From: Macrotis lagotis
Taxonomy: Eukaryota > Chordata > Mammalia > Peramelemorphia > Peramelidae
DNA length: 64,000 bases
Direction of reading: 5' to 3'
NCBI RefSeq assembly: GCF_037893015.1
Contig: NC_133660.1
Span: forward strand, 279,393,567 to 279,457,566
Positions 1 through 12,464 of this stretch are shown piece by piece; positions within the stretch are counted from its first letter, which is position 1; each line of letters opens with the position of its first letter. The translations under genes and the position numbers were made by a program. Below the pieces are notes generated by a model, which made no database searches, was not told where the DNA came from, and saw nothing but the letters and a program-made list of their open reading frames with translations.

Positions 1-373
1 AGGGCGCGAGGCTAAGCCTGGATCGGGAGCCGGGACGGGGCCGGACGGAGAGACAAGCTCTGGCACCGTCCCGGTGGCCGGCGCCTCCCTCAGAGCCAGG
101 CTGAGGCGTTGGGGGAGGGATGGCGGAGCTCGGGTTTCGGGGGGTCACTAGGCTTGCAATGCTCCGGACTCTATGCTTCCCCACAGCAGACTGGGGAGCC
201 CCCAGGCCCTCTCCCTAGCTCCGGCAGCGCTGTGACCTCCCTGGAGCTGCCCTTTCCTACGGATCGGGCGCATTTCGGGGGCACTGGGGGGCTTACTCCT
301 GTGAGGGGAGTGTAAAGATGAATGTACTCTCTTCCTCCTGCCCCCGTTCTCGGCTCCCCCCCCCCCTCTTTAT

Positions 374-482
374 TCACACACACACACACACACACACAGA
401 AATACAGACTCAGACAGACACAAACACACACACACTCAGACAGACACACACCCACACACACTGAGACAGACAGACAGACAGA

Positions 483-530
<48 letters not shown>

Positions 531-562
531 TACAGACTCAGACAGACACACAGACACACAGC
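374..562. repeat. CA/CAGA compound microsatellite in FGF3 intron 1
   Basis: Runs of CA dinucleotides (375-400 and about 488-526) are interleaved with CAGACAGA units. A block reading AGAAATACAGACTCAGACAGA occurs at both about 398 and 526, so part of the array has been duplicated. Open frames in this stretch are only microsatellite translations. Confidence 0.9.
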
Positions 563-1829
563 CTTGCTCCCGGTCCTCACTGTCTTGCCAAGCCTGTGGC
601 GGGGGGCAGACGCCCCATGTACCCCTGGGGAGGGTCGGTTGGACCTTGGAGTCTCCGGGCTCCCCTCCTCAAGCCCCCCACCCCCTCAGCTTACCCTGGT
701 AAGGGCCTTGCCACTTTCGAAATAAACTGGGGGGAGCAAGGGGGGTTATTGAGAGAATACGCAGCCAGGTTGGACCTACCTGCCCAGCCCCCCCCTTTCT
801 TGTCGATCTTATTCAAACCCCTCCCCAGAAACCGCAGGGTGGGGGGGGGGTCCTCACCCTGCCTCAGTCTCACTGCCAGGCTCTTCCACCACCCACCACC
901 CTGTACCGGAGAAGATCACGGCGGTCCAACTGGGTAGATTGAGTGTGGGGGAGCTGGCAGTGGGACGGGGCCAGAGTCAAGAAAGGAAAGTGTGGGGAAT
1001 CCAGAAACAGGGGGACGGAAGGAGGCAAGTCAGCCCCTGGGGCCGGCCTGGCACCCTGTGTGCTGCCAACCTGGGCGCTGACCAGGGCAAGCTGAAGGCG
1101 TGGACTCGGGGGAGGTCCGCAAGCGCTTCCATGGCACAGAGGCGGCTAGGGAGCTACTGGGGAGGAGGAAAGTCAGTGAGTTCCGAACCCCCTTGGAACA
1201 GTCCTTGCCTTTGGGAGCCCCACTCTAAGACTGGAATCTTGGACGTTTCTCTTCCCTGTGCAGGATGCAGTTGGCAGGGCACAGCGTGGGGGGGGGGGCA
1301 TGGGGATGGGGCAAGATTCGTATGCAGAGCACGACTCCCCAGTGCCAGCAAAGTGCATAGAGTAGAGGAGGAGCCTGGGGTCCGGCTGGCAGATGGAGGC
1401 CGGGCTCCAGCAGGAGCCCCTACTCTGGCCAGGGCCATGCGGAAGCTGCGGAGGGCTGGCTGAAGGCGGCGAAGGAAAACCGCGGTTTCCTCAAGGAAAC
1501 CTCCAGCCACCAAAAGGCTTTTTTGAAGCATCATCCTTCAGACTTCATTAAACTGGGTGATAGAAACCAGCTGTCACCCTCGTTATCCTCCGGGGCTCAG
1601 GAAATGAGGCGCTGATCAAGAATTTGTTTGGGGGTGGTGGGGGGAGAAAAACATTTCCCACATATGTGTCTGCCTCCAGGTGCCAAAAGGCCTCCCCCCC
1701 CCCCCTTTTAGCCAGCCCCTACATCCTATTACTGAGCTCTGAGTCCTTGGTGTGGCAAGAACCAGGAAGGTTCAGGGGCTGGAGAAGCTCCAGGTTTCCG
1801 GACCTTTCCTTCTAATTATTAAGGCCAGG

Positions 1830-2259
1830 AAGGGTGATGCTGATGATGATAGCTACTGAGACAGCTTCAAGGGGCGCTCAGGAAGGTCATATCCTTTGCC
1901 CCTTAGCTCTGCTCACTTGGCTCCCCACAGGGTCCCAGGTTCATTTCAGTGGCTTCCAGCAGATCCCCAATTGCACAGTGGCCTGTATTCTTTGTCTTCC
2001 CATCCCCCCCCCAACCCAAAACAGAATCACTTGTCCCTAGACCCAAGGAAAATGTTATTTAACTCTTTGGCCTCTGATCCTGAGACAGAGGGGCCAATAT
2101 GACCAAGTCCTGCCTTTCATTGGATTCTGGCTCTCCCAGATATCCTGTGATAGCTTCCAGGTCAGAATCCCTGGTCAGAATCCAGGTCAGAATCCAAAGC
2201 ACTTAGGCTTGGACCCAAAACTCAAGGGTGATGCTGATGATGATAGCTACTGAGACAGC
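1830..2259 (+). repeat. 36-nt perfect direct repeat pair, FGF3 intron 1
   Basis: A 36-nt block beginning AAGGGTGATGCTGATGATGA is present at 1830-1865 and again, base for base, at 2224-2259, 394 bp apart. Flanks differ immediately on both sides. Just upstream of the second copy, GGTCAGAATCC is present three times (2160-2170, 2173-2183, 2185-2195). Neither block resembles the SINE or MIR sequences elsewhere in the window. Confidence 0.85.
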
Positions 2260-2651
2260 AGTGTAGCCCACCCCCTCCACCTTCCCCTCTAGCAGAACTG
2301 AGGCCATTGTCCTCTAGAGGAGACCTTTGCTGCCAATCTTAGAGAGTCAAGAGCTCTTCTGTCCCTCAGAGCAGCATTATAGGGATTTAGACCTTTGTTT
2401 TTTCTTTTTCTTTCATTTTTTAATAGACACAAGGGATTAGGGGACTGTGGTTCAATGTCAGGGCCTGGCCTTGGAAAGCTTTGGGAGTCTCAATTAATCA
2501 GCCAGGAATGTTCCTCCAGAGTAGGGGCCCCACTTAAAGCAGGTCCTTCTTTCTTTGTTGACATGCCTCCTTAGCTTTAGAGAGTCCCCTGGTAGGTGGT
2601 TTTTCCCTCCCCCAGGGGATTCAAAGTTATTTTATTTTGAAGTTATTTTAA

Positions 2652-2915
<264 letters not shown>

Positions 2916-3269
2916 TAACTTGAAACCCAAGCAATGCCTACTCAAATGAATTTGGGGGTTGCTTGGCCCATTTGCCAAAGGGTTCCAGAAGGTAAAAAAA
3001 GAGAAATGTGGAGAGAATCCTGGGAGCCTAGAAGAGGAACTGACACTAGAATCTAGGTCTTTCCTGGGCAAGCTGGACCCACGTTTTCTCACCTTTCAAA
3101 TAAAGGCTGGGTTGAGGACTTTGGAATGTCCCGTCATCTGAACTAGACTGAACCCAGAGCATCTGTTTCTGGAGAGGATTGGTACCGTGGAGCCGCTATA
3201 GGGGAGAATTATAAGTATTTGGATTCAAAAGACCTGGATTGACTGTTTCTGAATAGTCGATCAAGGAGC

Positions 3270-3830
3270 ATGTAATTACCAAATGTCACGTGCTATACTA
3301 AATGCTGAGGACCCAAAGGAAAAGGAGAGGAGGTCTTGCCCTCAGGAAGCTCTCATTCTGGGGGGGGGGGTGATCAAACGTGGCTAACTAGGTACCTAAA
3401 CAGAGGAGACAGACAGAAGATAATCTTCCAGGGGAAAGGATGGGCTGGGGAGAAAACTAAAGGGAAGAGGGACCTGAAAAGGCCTTTTGCAGAAGGTGCA
3501 ATGGAAGCTAAGTCTTGAAGGAAGCCAGACATCCATCCTGAGAGGTAGGGAGGAGAGTCAGTCAAAAGTTCAGGAGGCTGGAAATGGGATCTAGACCACT
3601 GTGGCTGGGTGTAAGAAGACTGGAAAGGTTGGAAGCAGTTGGGTGATTTGATCCAGAGAGTAATAGGGAACCTGGGAAGTTTACTGAAGTGAGATGTGGG
3701 TGACATTGGCTATGGCTTAAGAACTAGGTTGCCAACTTAAACTGAATGTAAGATGCAGTAGAGTGGAGGGATTTGAGGCAGGAAGACTGATAAGAAGACT
3801 TCTACAAGAAATTGCTAGGGGAGAGATGAT
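3270..3830 (+). repeat. L2-type LINE remnant
   Basis: The segment GCTATACTAAATGCTGAGGA followed by CCCTCAGGAAGCTCTCATTC matches the wording of L2 3' ends (size-class, 'ledger' type sequence common in mammals). The downstream stretch up to about 3830 (GATTTGAGGCAGGAAGACTG) also resembles internal L2 3' sequence. Boundaries are approximate and diverged. Confidence 0.5.
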
Positions 3831-4526
3831 GAGGATCTATGAGAGGGGGGGTGGGGAGGAGGAGAGGAAAGGGAAGTAGGGTGACTCTGTGAACTGAGAA
3901 AACTAGGGGAGTATATTCAAGAGAAGGTGTGAAGGTAGAAATGGAAATAGCTTGCAACAGATTAGATACATGGGATGAATTGAGTCAAAGATAGCACCAG
4001 AGTTAGAAAGGACTCTGGAACCGGCTAGCCTAATTCATACTCTGCCCCCTCCCACATTCATTTGGCAAAATATTTTCTGTTGTTGTTTAGAGGGAGGCTG
4101 CTCATTTCATTCTTTGCTCCTTCCCAACTCAAAAATTCATTTGGCAAGAGATCTTTGTGTTGTTGCTCCAAGGGAAGCTGCTCATTTCACTTTAGGACAG
4201 CTCTAATCAATCCAAAGTTGGTCCTTGCAATAATCCATCCAGATTTATGAAGTCTAACCACTGAGACATCAAGACTAAATTTTCCAGGACTATTTCCAAT
4301 TACTGCTCCTGATTCTGTTCTCTAGAGACAAGCAGAATGCTTTATTTTATTTTGTTTTTACCATGTACTCATCTACATAAAAGTGGTCTTGGGAAACTTG
4401 CTTTCCATAACTGAGCCTCAATTTCCTGATCATGGCCACCCTTGATCCACTTTGTGCTGAATATCCTCTTTGGACTCTTCCAGTCAGTGGTGTACCATTA
4501 TCTTCTCCATGAGAGAGAAAAGAAAG

Positions 4527-4680
4527 GGGGCAGCCAGGTGGCTCAGTGGATAGAGCACCAGTCCCAGAGTCAGGAGGACCTGAGTTCAAATGTGACCTCA
4601 GACACTTCATAATGACCTCTGTGTGACCTTGGGTAAGCCACTTAACCCCAATGCCTTGCAAAAAAAAAACTTATAAAAAG
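4527..4680 (+). mobile_element. Marsupial tRNA-derived SINE, + strand
   Basis: Begins GGGCAGCCAGGTGGCTCAGT, contains the B-box-like GAGTTCAAAT and the CORE-like CTTAACCCCAATGCCTTGC, and ends in an A tract. A 9-nt direct repeat AAAAGAAAG flanks it (4518-4526 and 4681-4689). This is the most common young repeat in the window. Confidence 0.85.
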
Positions 4681-5079
4681 AAAAGAAAGAAGACCCAACT
4701 CTAAAGGATAAAACATGTATACCTGTTTAGTCTGCTGGTTAGGCAAAATGATCTTCATCCTTTGGACTCCAGCTGTTAGGAGAAATTAATGACCTCAGGT
4801 GAAAGGGATGGACCAAAGCTCATTCTAGGATCATTGATTTCTAGCTCCAAGGAACCTCAGAAGAAATTTAGTACAAATCTCTTCATTTTACAGATGAGTA
4901 AAAGTGAGAAGTGACTTGCCCAAGGTAACTGGAATTCAAAGACAGGTTTATGGCTTCCAATCTCACCCCGCCTCACCCCTCACCCACCCCCAACACAAAA
5001 GCTTCCCAGTATAATTGAGATGAAAATATTTCTTTCCAAGTATGCCCTTGACAGTTGTGAGTTTGGTCATCTCCATCGT

Positions 5080-5275
5080 GACCCTGGTTTTCTTGGCAAA
5101 GATACTGTAGAGGTTTGCTATGTTCTTCTCCAACTCATTTTATGGATGAGGAAACTGGGGCAAAAAAGGATTAAGTGACTTGTCCAGGGTCACACAGTCA
5201 ATAAGTGACTAGGCTGGATTTAAACTCAGGTCCTTTTCACTCCAGGCTTGATACTCTAACCCAAGCTGTCTTGGG
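5080..5275 (-). mobile_element. MIR/CORE-SINE-related element
   Basis: GTTTTCTTGGCAAAGATACT, then GATGAGGAAACTGGGGCA and GGGTCACACAGTCAATAAGT, are the antisense hallmarks of a CORE-SINE/MIR-class repeat. The same family occurs at 26635-26835 with a longer 5' part. Diverged; no target duplication recognised. Confidence 0.6.
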
Positions 5276-5928
5276 TACCCTAGTCATGAGGTAGGTGCTT
5301 TAGCTGTTGGCCCTGTAGTCGCTAGGTAGCTGTCCCAAGGAAAGGGAGCTTTGGAAAGGAAGAGTTAAATATATCTGACCTGGTGAGGAGAGGATGAATG
5401 GAACTTGAGGGAATCAGAGTTCAACTAGTCTTTCAGACCCTGATATGGGCCAGGCTGGGCTAGTTGATGGGGAAAGGCAAGATAAAACAAAAAATAGCTT
5501 ATCTCTCCAAAAGACTATCTTCTGTATTGGCTTAGTCGGTCCACATTGGGATTGACTTCACCCTAAGAGCAGGGAACACGACCACCCCCCTCCACTTCCC
5601 TCTTGGGGTTCTTCTGGCAAGTGGTAGACTCTTGTCTTCTTCAGAAAGAAAACCCAAATCCAAAGGGTAAAATATGGATCCCTGTGTAAAATTTGCCACT
5701 GCCATCTCCCACAGCACTGACCTGGCTGGCAGGCTGCAGCCTTTAAGCAATGAGACATTTTCCATCTAGCACACAACCTAGACAATGAAGTCAAGTGTAT
5801 GTCTTTATTTGAGGCCCATCCCTTTCCAATGAGATTTTCTAAGCTCAGATGAGTGTGGTGTCGAGCTGCAGACTGGATTTGAAAAAACTCTTAATTAATT
5901 AAGGATAATCAGATAAAGATAAAGCAAC

Positions 5929-6485
5929 GCACACTCACGCCCACACATCTTTCAAACACATCCACAAATGCACGCTCATTCATACCTAGGCTCATATACA
6001 TGTTCAGTCACACACCATCTCTAATCGACTGGCACAATCACACACAGACACTCTACACACCCTTCATATACTGGAACTTACACATATACTTCTTTTGCAC
6101 ACACCCCCATTCACACTCACACACAAACCCTCGTTCACACACACATTTACACATCCAGACTCATACTCAATTCACTTACAAACTCTAACTCTCATCACTA
6201 CAGACACAATCATTAATGAGCCTACTCATTCACACATAGACACATATATAGACACTCTTTCACACATATCCACACATTCACAATTACTAATAACACTCAT
6301 TAGCACATGTGCTCCCACAAATCTACACAATCATTATTTAATATTCACTCTTGCACATGCTCAGACACAAGTACAGACATGCTCACATGCATGAGACACT
6401 CACATGCATTCACACGAACTTTTGTAGACCTACACAAACATACACACACACACACGTGCATGCATGCATGCACACATGCCAGTCA
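5929..6485. repeat. Decayed CA-rich low-complexity array
   Basis: About 560 bp dominated by CACA, ACTCA and CATTCACA words, with interruptions every 6-15 bases and a CATGCATGCATGCA run near 6458-6472. It reads as an old CA microsatellite degraded by point mutation. The His/Thr-rich open frames across it are consequences of the repeat. Confidence 0.8.
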
Positions 6486-7804
6486 CTCAGACTTGAGGAC
6501 TTTTCACCAACCTACTTAACTCGGTCCACAAAGCTAGAAAGTGTCCAGACTTACATTCTGATGGCCAGAGTCCTTGAGGAGTATCCTTCCAGAGGATTCC
6601 CCTAACCCCCAGAACTCATTCTAGCACATTAGGAATGTCCCCTGGCAAGTCAGTACCTCATTTTTTGGACAATGTCCATTGTCAAAGCTCTGGCTCTGAT
6701 CCAGGGCAGACCTTGCCTGTGCCCTTCTCAGGCCCCAAATACTCATCTTCAAGCCTCATGGCTTCAGGACCGAGAAAAGCATAGACTTAGGATCACTCCC
6801 AATGTTCACAGTCTACCACATTTCTCTTCTTTATTTGAGAGAAAATCTTTATTAGGCTCATGGCCAAAAAGTGAGTTTTGTTCAAGGATACTGGAAAGAG
6901 AAGCAGCTAGACCATCCTCTCGCCTTCTCTGGGATCAAGGCGACACTTTCAATGGGATGGTTCAGGTCTGGTCTGACCCAACACATCCAGGAAGTCATCA
7001 TTCTAGTAACAGATTAAGGGCTCCATGCCTCTAGAGACAGAGCTAAAGTCAAATTCCACAGAACTGGTGTCAGCCTTTCGAAGTGGCTTTCAGAGCTAGA
7101 CTTTGTCTGTCTTCTCTGGGTTTTACCTTTTAAGAAGGGTTCTCTAGGCATGGTCTCATCTTATTAAAACATAAGCAGGACATTTATTGCCTATCTCATT
7201 TGACTAGAGGGGAAACTGAGGTGTAGAGAAGTAAAGGCATTTATTTGTCCATGTTGGCACAACCTGAAGCTAGAGCAATCCCTTTCCCAGTTCTTCACAA
7301 TTCCAGGGTCAGCACAAGTTATGCTCATTCCCAGTTACTAGCTACATGTCCTTGGATCAGTCATTTCCACTTATGAGCCCCCGTTTCCTGACATCTAAGA
7401 GTGTATTAGTTCTGGTGTCAGTCACCTCATGTGTGTGTTGTCAAACTCAGACAGGATAATAACCCTGAAAGCTCCTGGTGATCGATAGAGAAGTAACCAG
7501 ATTTGCCTGTCTCTTCCTCTTTTTAGTCACCTGGGGGGCTTCCTCCTTAGATTTAGAGTGGGAAGGGTTCTAGTTTAGAGCACGATTCTCTGGAGAACCC
7601 CTTTGAAGAGGCAATTCTCTTAGGGGATCTAAGCAACTTGCCTGTGGGAGCCAGTCCTGCTAGAACCCTCCCAAACCCTTGGCCACATCCCAGCAAAGGG
7701 CCAGGTCTGTTTTTGGCCTGCCTTCCATCTGCCCCCCTCCACCCACCCCCCCCCCCCAAAGTCAGAGATCAAGGAAACTATGATTTCACAGTGATCAACA
7801 ATCT

Positions 7805-7935
7805 CAAGTCCTGGAAGGCATCTCAAAGGTAATCTAGTCCAATTTTACAAATAAGAAAACTGAGGCCCAGGAATGGTAGGCGTCATAGGTAAGAAATCCC
7901 AGATCTGGGACATAAATCCAAGACTTTTGGCTTCA
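7805..7935 (-). mobile_element. MIR fragment, antisense
   Basis: AATTTTACAAATAAGAAAACTGAGGCCCAGGAATGGTAG corresponds to the antisense MIR core ('TTTTACAGATGAGGAAACTGAGGC' type). Short and diverged; boundaries approximate. Confidence 0.5.
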
Positions 7936-8271
7936 AACTCATTGATCATGGAAAAGTTGTACTGTCTATGATTCTTGAAACAGCTAGAAATGTGACTAGA
8001 AAATCCTCTTGGAGTTCCCAAAGGTTCCAAGACCAGTCTGTTCTCCCCTCTCCCCACATCTGGGGCTGCATTCTTTTTACCTATTGATTGATTGATTGAT
8101 TGAGTTCTCAAGAAGAGAGCTTTAACCTCATGCCTTTTCTTGAGAAACTTCTGCTTTGTATCAAAGTAAGAGTCTTCTCTGCCCCGCCCAGTGGGATCCA
8201 AGACCCTGCCCGCCATGGCAGCCTTTCCCCTTTCTGCTTGGCAGACCCTGATGGCTGTGATTCATTTCTAG

Positions 8272-8712
8272 GAGGACTACAATGCTGAATGTGAGTTTGT
8301 GGAGCGTCTTCATGAGCTGGGCTACAACACCTATGCCTCCCGCCTGTACAAAACCCCACCCAACGAGACTGGGACCAGGCACAGTGCTGAGAAACTCTGG
8401 TATGTCTCCATCAATGGGAAAGGGCGACCCAGGAGGGGTTTTAAAACCCGCCGGACGGAGAAATCCTCTCTCTTCTTACCTCGAGTCCTGGACAGCAAAG
8501 ACCATGACATGGTCCGGCTCTTCTATTCCAACATTCGGTTCAGGGAGAGCCTCCAAAAGCCAGCAAACAAGAATGAGAGAAAGAGGAGACAGGGACATTT
8601 GCCGCCACCACCACCACCACCACCACCACCACCACCACCACCACTGGTTCTGGAAACAGAGAGGGAGACGACCCTGTCTGAGGTTCCCACACCAACCCCT
8701 CCTGGACACTGA
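8272..8712 (+). CDS. FGF3: FGF3 exon 3, terminal coding exon
   Basis: The exon starts after TTTCTAG (acceptor ends 8271) in phase 0 and runs 146 codons to TGA at 8710-8712. It encodes the last third of the beta-trefoil ([20 protein letters not shown], then [10 protein letters not shown]) with the FGF family signature spanning the exon 2/3 junction: G-x-L-Y, then E-C-x-F-x-E and Y. Next come [13 protein letters not shown] and [10 protein letters not shown], heparin-binding and FGF3-typical sequence. The C-terminal tail is FGF3-specific and diverges from mammals. It has a short basic cluster (NERKRRQ), in the place where other FGF3 proteins have a basic, nuclear-targeting stretch, then 14 consecutive prolines at 8602-8643 coded by one CCG and 13 CCA. 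An NET sequon in the insert after YKTPP is a possible N-glycosylation site. Clearly FGF3; only the tail length is unusual. Confidence 0.96.
   Translation, partial: EDYNAECEFVERLHELGYNTYASRLYKTPPNETGTRHSAEKLWYVSINGKGRPRRGFKTRRTEKSSLFLPRVLDSKDHDMVRLFYSNIRFRESLQKPANKNERKRRQGHLPPPPPPPPPPPPPPLVLETERETTLSEVPTPTPPGH
8602..8643 (+). repeat. FGF3: Coding CCA trinucleotide repeat (proline tract)
   Basis: One CCG plus 13 uninterrupted CCA codons lie in frame in FGF3 exon 3, giving 14 prolines between the basic cluster and LVLETERE. Pure trinucleotide repeats of this length are prone to slippage, so allele length may vary. Mammalian FGF3 tails I know of lack a comparable proline run. Confidence 0.95.
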
Positions 8713-9565
8713 CCCAATGTCAACCTGAGTGGATGTCTTGTCCAACCTCCTCACTCCTAGTATTTTTAGACTCATTCCTGGTGGTTTACCAAAACACCAT
8801 ACCCCTTGAGGCACATTTCAATGGTGAGCCATCTCCTCCATGGTTTTCCATCTCACTATCTATAAAAATTGCATTTAAGAGCTGTAGCTTCTTACAATGT
8901 ATTTTTGACTTCATTCTCCTTGCCCCCCAGGCATCCTCATGGGACTTTACCATTTCCTTCTATTTCCAGGAGCAGATCGAGGGATTCCCAACTGTTTGAC
9001 AATAGAGAGGGGAATTGTCAATGGGAAGATCAGGAAATGGCTATATTTGGGGGAAAGGGGATAGGGAACAGTTTTCAGTTGAAATGACTATGTCTTTCTC
9101 TTGAATTTCATTTTGAGAAGCCATGAAAGTCCATCATGCCTCTCACCCAAAGGCAAGATAGCTAAGAGTCCAGTACTTGCTAGGGAAGGCTCCCTGATTG
9201 TCTCCCTATTGTCTCCGAGTCAGAGCCCAGATCTATCTTCTCTGTCCCACCTCCCCAATTCCATGCACATTCTCATCCTATGCTATCTTCATCCACATTG
9301 ACCCAAAACTCTTCCTGAAGGTTAGAGGCACTCCTTCCATTCCTCTGACATCCCAGGGGTGCCAGGGTGTCCTCTGGGCTCTTGCCTTATTCTCACAAGA
9401 TGAGTAGCTGGTGTCACTTTCTTTTCTGGTCTTGCACACCCTCCATCACATCTTTTAGGCCAGAAATAGATGAGTCCCTTCCAACAGCAAGATACATGAC
9501 AGTGGACAGTTTGGGTATTTGGTATATGTTTAATGAAATTAATAAAAAAAGACCTTAAAAGACTT
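8713..9565 (+). terminator. FGF3: FGF3 3' UTR and poly(A) signal
   Basis: Downstream of the stop there is unique AT-balanced sequence without recognisable SINE. A canonical AATAAA stands at 9541-9546 within ATTAATAAAAAAAGACC, and a GT/T-rich stretch (ATCTGATGTCTTTCC) follows within 40 nt. The cleavage site is therefore inferred at about 9560. This gives a 3' UTR of about 0.85 kb. Confidence 0.65.
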
Positions 9566-11568
9566 TATCTGATGTCTTTCCTAAACTAATTTTCACAGAA
9601 CCTAGAAAAACACAGTATTATTTTATTGGCACCTCTCTGTCTGTGACAATAAGGTTTTTCATCTTTTCCTTTTACCCTTGTGTGGGTATGAATCAAAATG
9701 GACTGGTTTCTTTGCTACATGTTGCAATGTCCTATAGGAAATTTGCTCCATATTCAGCATGGAAAGCCACTTCTTGAACCTAGAAACTCTGGTTTGTTTG
9801 GGGGTTTTTTTATTTGTTTGTTTGCAAAACCCTGTTCAGTTTGTCCAAGTTCAACAAATAAAGATGTGTGAGCAGGGGTGTGCAATCGCTTGTGAGTAGG
9901 AATGTGAGTGAGTGTACGCTATATATCCACAGAGAGGGAGAGAATGAAGCTCTCCCTTCCATGTATTCCGAATGTTCCAGATTTTATAAGTGTGACATCT
10001 GAGTTCAGATATGGGACAAAAGCCCTGCAATTCCACCTTGGCCTAAGTCCTTCATTTGTTCATTCCTGCATTCATTTAACAAAACCTGAATGATTTCTTG
10101 CTCTGCAGAGGCTTGTGCTGAGCTCTGATGGAGCTCTCCAGCTCAGAGGGTTCTTGCCCACAGGGAGCTCCCCATCGGATGGAAACTATTATTCCCTTGT
10201 CCTCATGGCTCCCTGTCATGGGCACATGTTTTTCATCATAGAAAATAAATAGCTTGGAAGTGTTTTGGATTCTCTACCCATGTTCCTATTATTCAATAGG
10301 TTTATTATTTTTGTTGCTGTTTAAAAAATCAGACTTGAGCAGGTGTGCTACAGGGTTCCAATCTACCTAGTGAATTGCCCTTCTGGTGGTCACAGGAGTT
10401 CCCTCTGTGTCTAATCCAATGAGGATGAAAGACCAATTTACTAGAAAATACGGGCTATCTGGGAAAGATTCCAAGAGGTCAGAGGTCCACTTGGACCCTG
10501 ACTCTAAGATGGTTCTGCTGTCAGACTGTCACTCATCTCCCCTAAGGTACTTGGTGCCAGATTAGACAGCATAGATTCAGACATGAGTGTTTTAGGGGCA
10601 TCTAAGTGGCACAGTGGATAGAACACCAGCCCTAGAATCAGGAGGACCTGAGTTTAAATCCAACCTCAGACACTTAATAATTACCTAGCTGGGTGACCTT
10701 GGGCAAGTCACTTAACCCCAGTACCTTACAAAAAGAAAACAAATAAACAAAAAAGAAGTGTTTGAATCCTATCAGACTAACACATTTTCTTCATCCCTTC
10801 CCTTCCTTGACCCTTTATCCACTCACCTCATGACAAAAAGTTTGTTTTTAATTTCTGTTTTGCTCAAAGTAAAGCAACACAGGGTCTGAGATCAGACTCT
10901 AGCTCTCCCCCAATTATTATTTCCTTAAGCTGAACAGAAAAAATTAGGTGAGACTCTCTGGCTTCCAACTGATGTTAGGAATAAGTGGGGTGGCTTCTGA
11001 GGGAATGGACATCGAGGCTATCAGCTGCCAGGCTCCCCTCTGCCCCACCATAGCAATGTAGATAAACCAGAGACTGAGTTTCAAGTCTAATTCGGATTTA
11101 CCAGGTCTCTGTGGCTTCTGGTAAAGACCTGGGGGCACTGGAAGGCACTTTAGTGGTTTCCTGTGAAATAGAGGATTTGGGGGATATTTTGGAGGTCTTG
11201 TGATCTTCCTGAACAGCACCCACAAACTGCATTTTTGTTCACCAGAAGACCAATGAAACATCCCTTTGCCTGGAGGTTTTGGAAGGTCATTAGCCAGTGG
11301 AATACAGGAAGGCCAGAAACCTTGAACCTTGAAAGGACCAATGGCTCAATTCAACCCAACTTCCTTCAGGAAGGGGAAGCTGTTTTGGATCTCTATGTGC
11401 CCATTGACCAAAGGATAACCTCTAAGGGATGGATGCACACTAAATCACCCTGGTGGAGTCTGAGTGACTCAATTGACCTTTAGGAACAATCTGCTTTAGC
11501 TGGTTGTCTAGACTTAAGAAAGTGATGGAGAAAATCTGAATAATTCAGATTAATCTGAAAAGTCTACT
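9566..11568. other. Intergenic, no gene seen
   Basis: Contains an L2-like 3' segment near 10045-10180 (TTCATTCCTGCATTCATTTA, then GAGCTCTGATGGAGCTCTCC), one SINE (10595-10756) and otherwise unique-looking sequence. Open frames are short and without family resemblance. Confidence 0.6.
10595..10756 (+). mobile_element. Marsupial tRNA-derived SINE, + strand
   Basis: GGGGCATCTAAGTGGCACAG through CTTAACCCCAGTACCTTAC and an A-rich tail. More diverged than the copy at 14921. A short imperfect direct repeat (AGTGTTTTA / AGTGTTTGA) flanks it. Confidence 0.8.
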
Positions 11569-11578
11569 ATGTGCATAG

Positions 11579-11734
11579 CTTTTTTCTTTTAGGTTTTTGC
11601 AAGGCAAATGGGGTTAAGTGGCTTACTCAAGGCCACACAGCTAGGTAATTATTAAGTGTCTGAGGATGGATTTGAACCCAGGTACTCCTGATTCCAGGGC
11701 CAGTGCTCTATCCACTGCCCCACCTAGCCGCCCC
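11579..11734 (-). mobile_element. Marsupial SINE, antisense, with target duplication
   Basis: Read on the minus strand it is a full SINE ending in the usual A tract. A 10-nt direct repeat ATGTGCATAG lies at 11569-11578 and 11735-11744, exactly flanking it, which defines both ends. Confidence 0.92.
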
Positions 11735-12116
11735 ATGTGCATAGATTTTGAGGAAAGCCATTTGTGTAATGTTTGCCAACACACCATTGCTTCATGGAAC
11801 TCTTCTGTGCTAAGTGAACCCCAGACCTTCAAAGAGGGTTGAAGCAGAATCCTTAGTGACCATCTCTCTAGGGGCCTTAGGTTCAGTTTTTGTTCTCTTT
11901 GCTGCATCTACATCTACATAATAAAAATACTGTCCTTCCCAAAGAGATGAGAAAAGAGAAGAGAAGAGAAATAAAAAGATAATACATCAGAAGGCACTAG
12001 TGTTAAAGGAGGAATTGAAAGTACATTTTTTGGGGGGGGGGGTGGCTCAATTAAACCAGTGCTTGGACAGTCCTCTTCTCCTGGATATTTGGAAGTTTTT
12101 AAAATGTTGGCAACCA

Positions 12117-12209
12117 TGGTGACTAGATGGCGAAGTGGATAGAGCACCAATCCTGGAGTCAGGAGGACCTGAATTCAAATTCAGCCTCAGACGCTTAATA
12201 ATTACCTAG
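12117..12209 (+). mobile_element. SINE 5' part, interrupted
   Basis: Starts at the same point of flanking sequence as the inverted copy (GGTGACTAGATGGCGAAGTG) and proceeds normally to ATTACCTAG at 12209, where block B begins instead of the expected CTGTGTGACCTTGG. The usual SINE 3' half resumes at GGCAAGTCAC (12704). Confidence 0.85.
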
Positions 12210-12464
12210 GGGTAATTGGGGTGCAGTCAAGTTTTGCCTGGAAAGAAGAGACGCTTTAAAAGAGGAAAACATGGATTGGGTAAAAAATAGAATCTTTATT
12301 CACATACAGGAAAGAAAATGCTAAGAATAAAAGAATCATAGTATGTATTACCGAATGCTTAGAACAGAGTTCCCTAACTTGTCACTACTTATCTATCACA
12401 CAGCCATATTCTAGTCAATCTTTCCATCTTCAGGTAAACATAATAATGATACTAATAGCATTCA

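Noticed and set aside
171..702. Open frames of about 126 codons on both strands at the left edge as a possible FGF3 exon 1
   Set aside because: They cover a CA microsatellite and lack any FGF sequence; exon 1 of FGF3 is not in the window.
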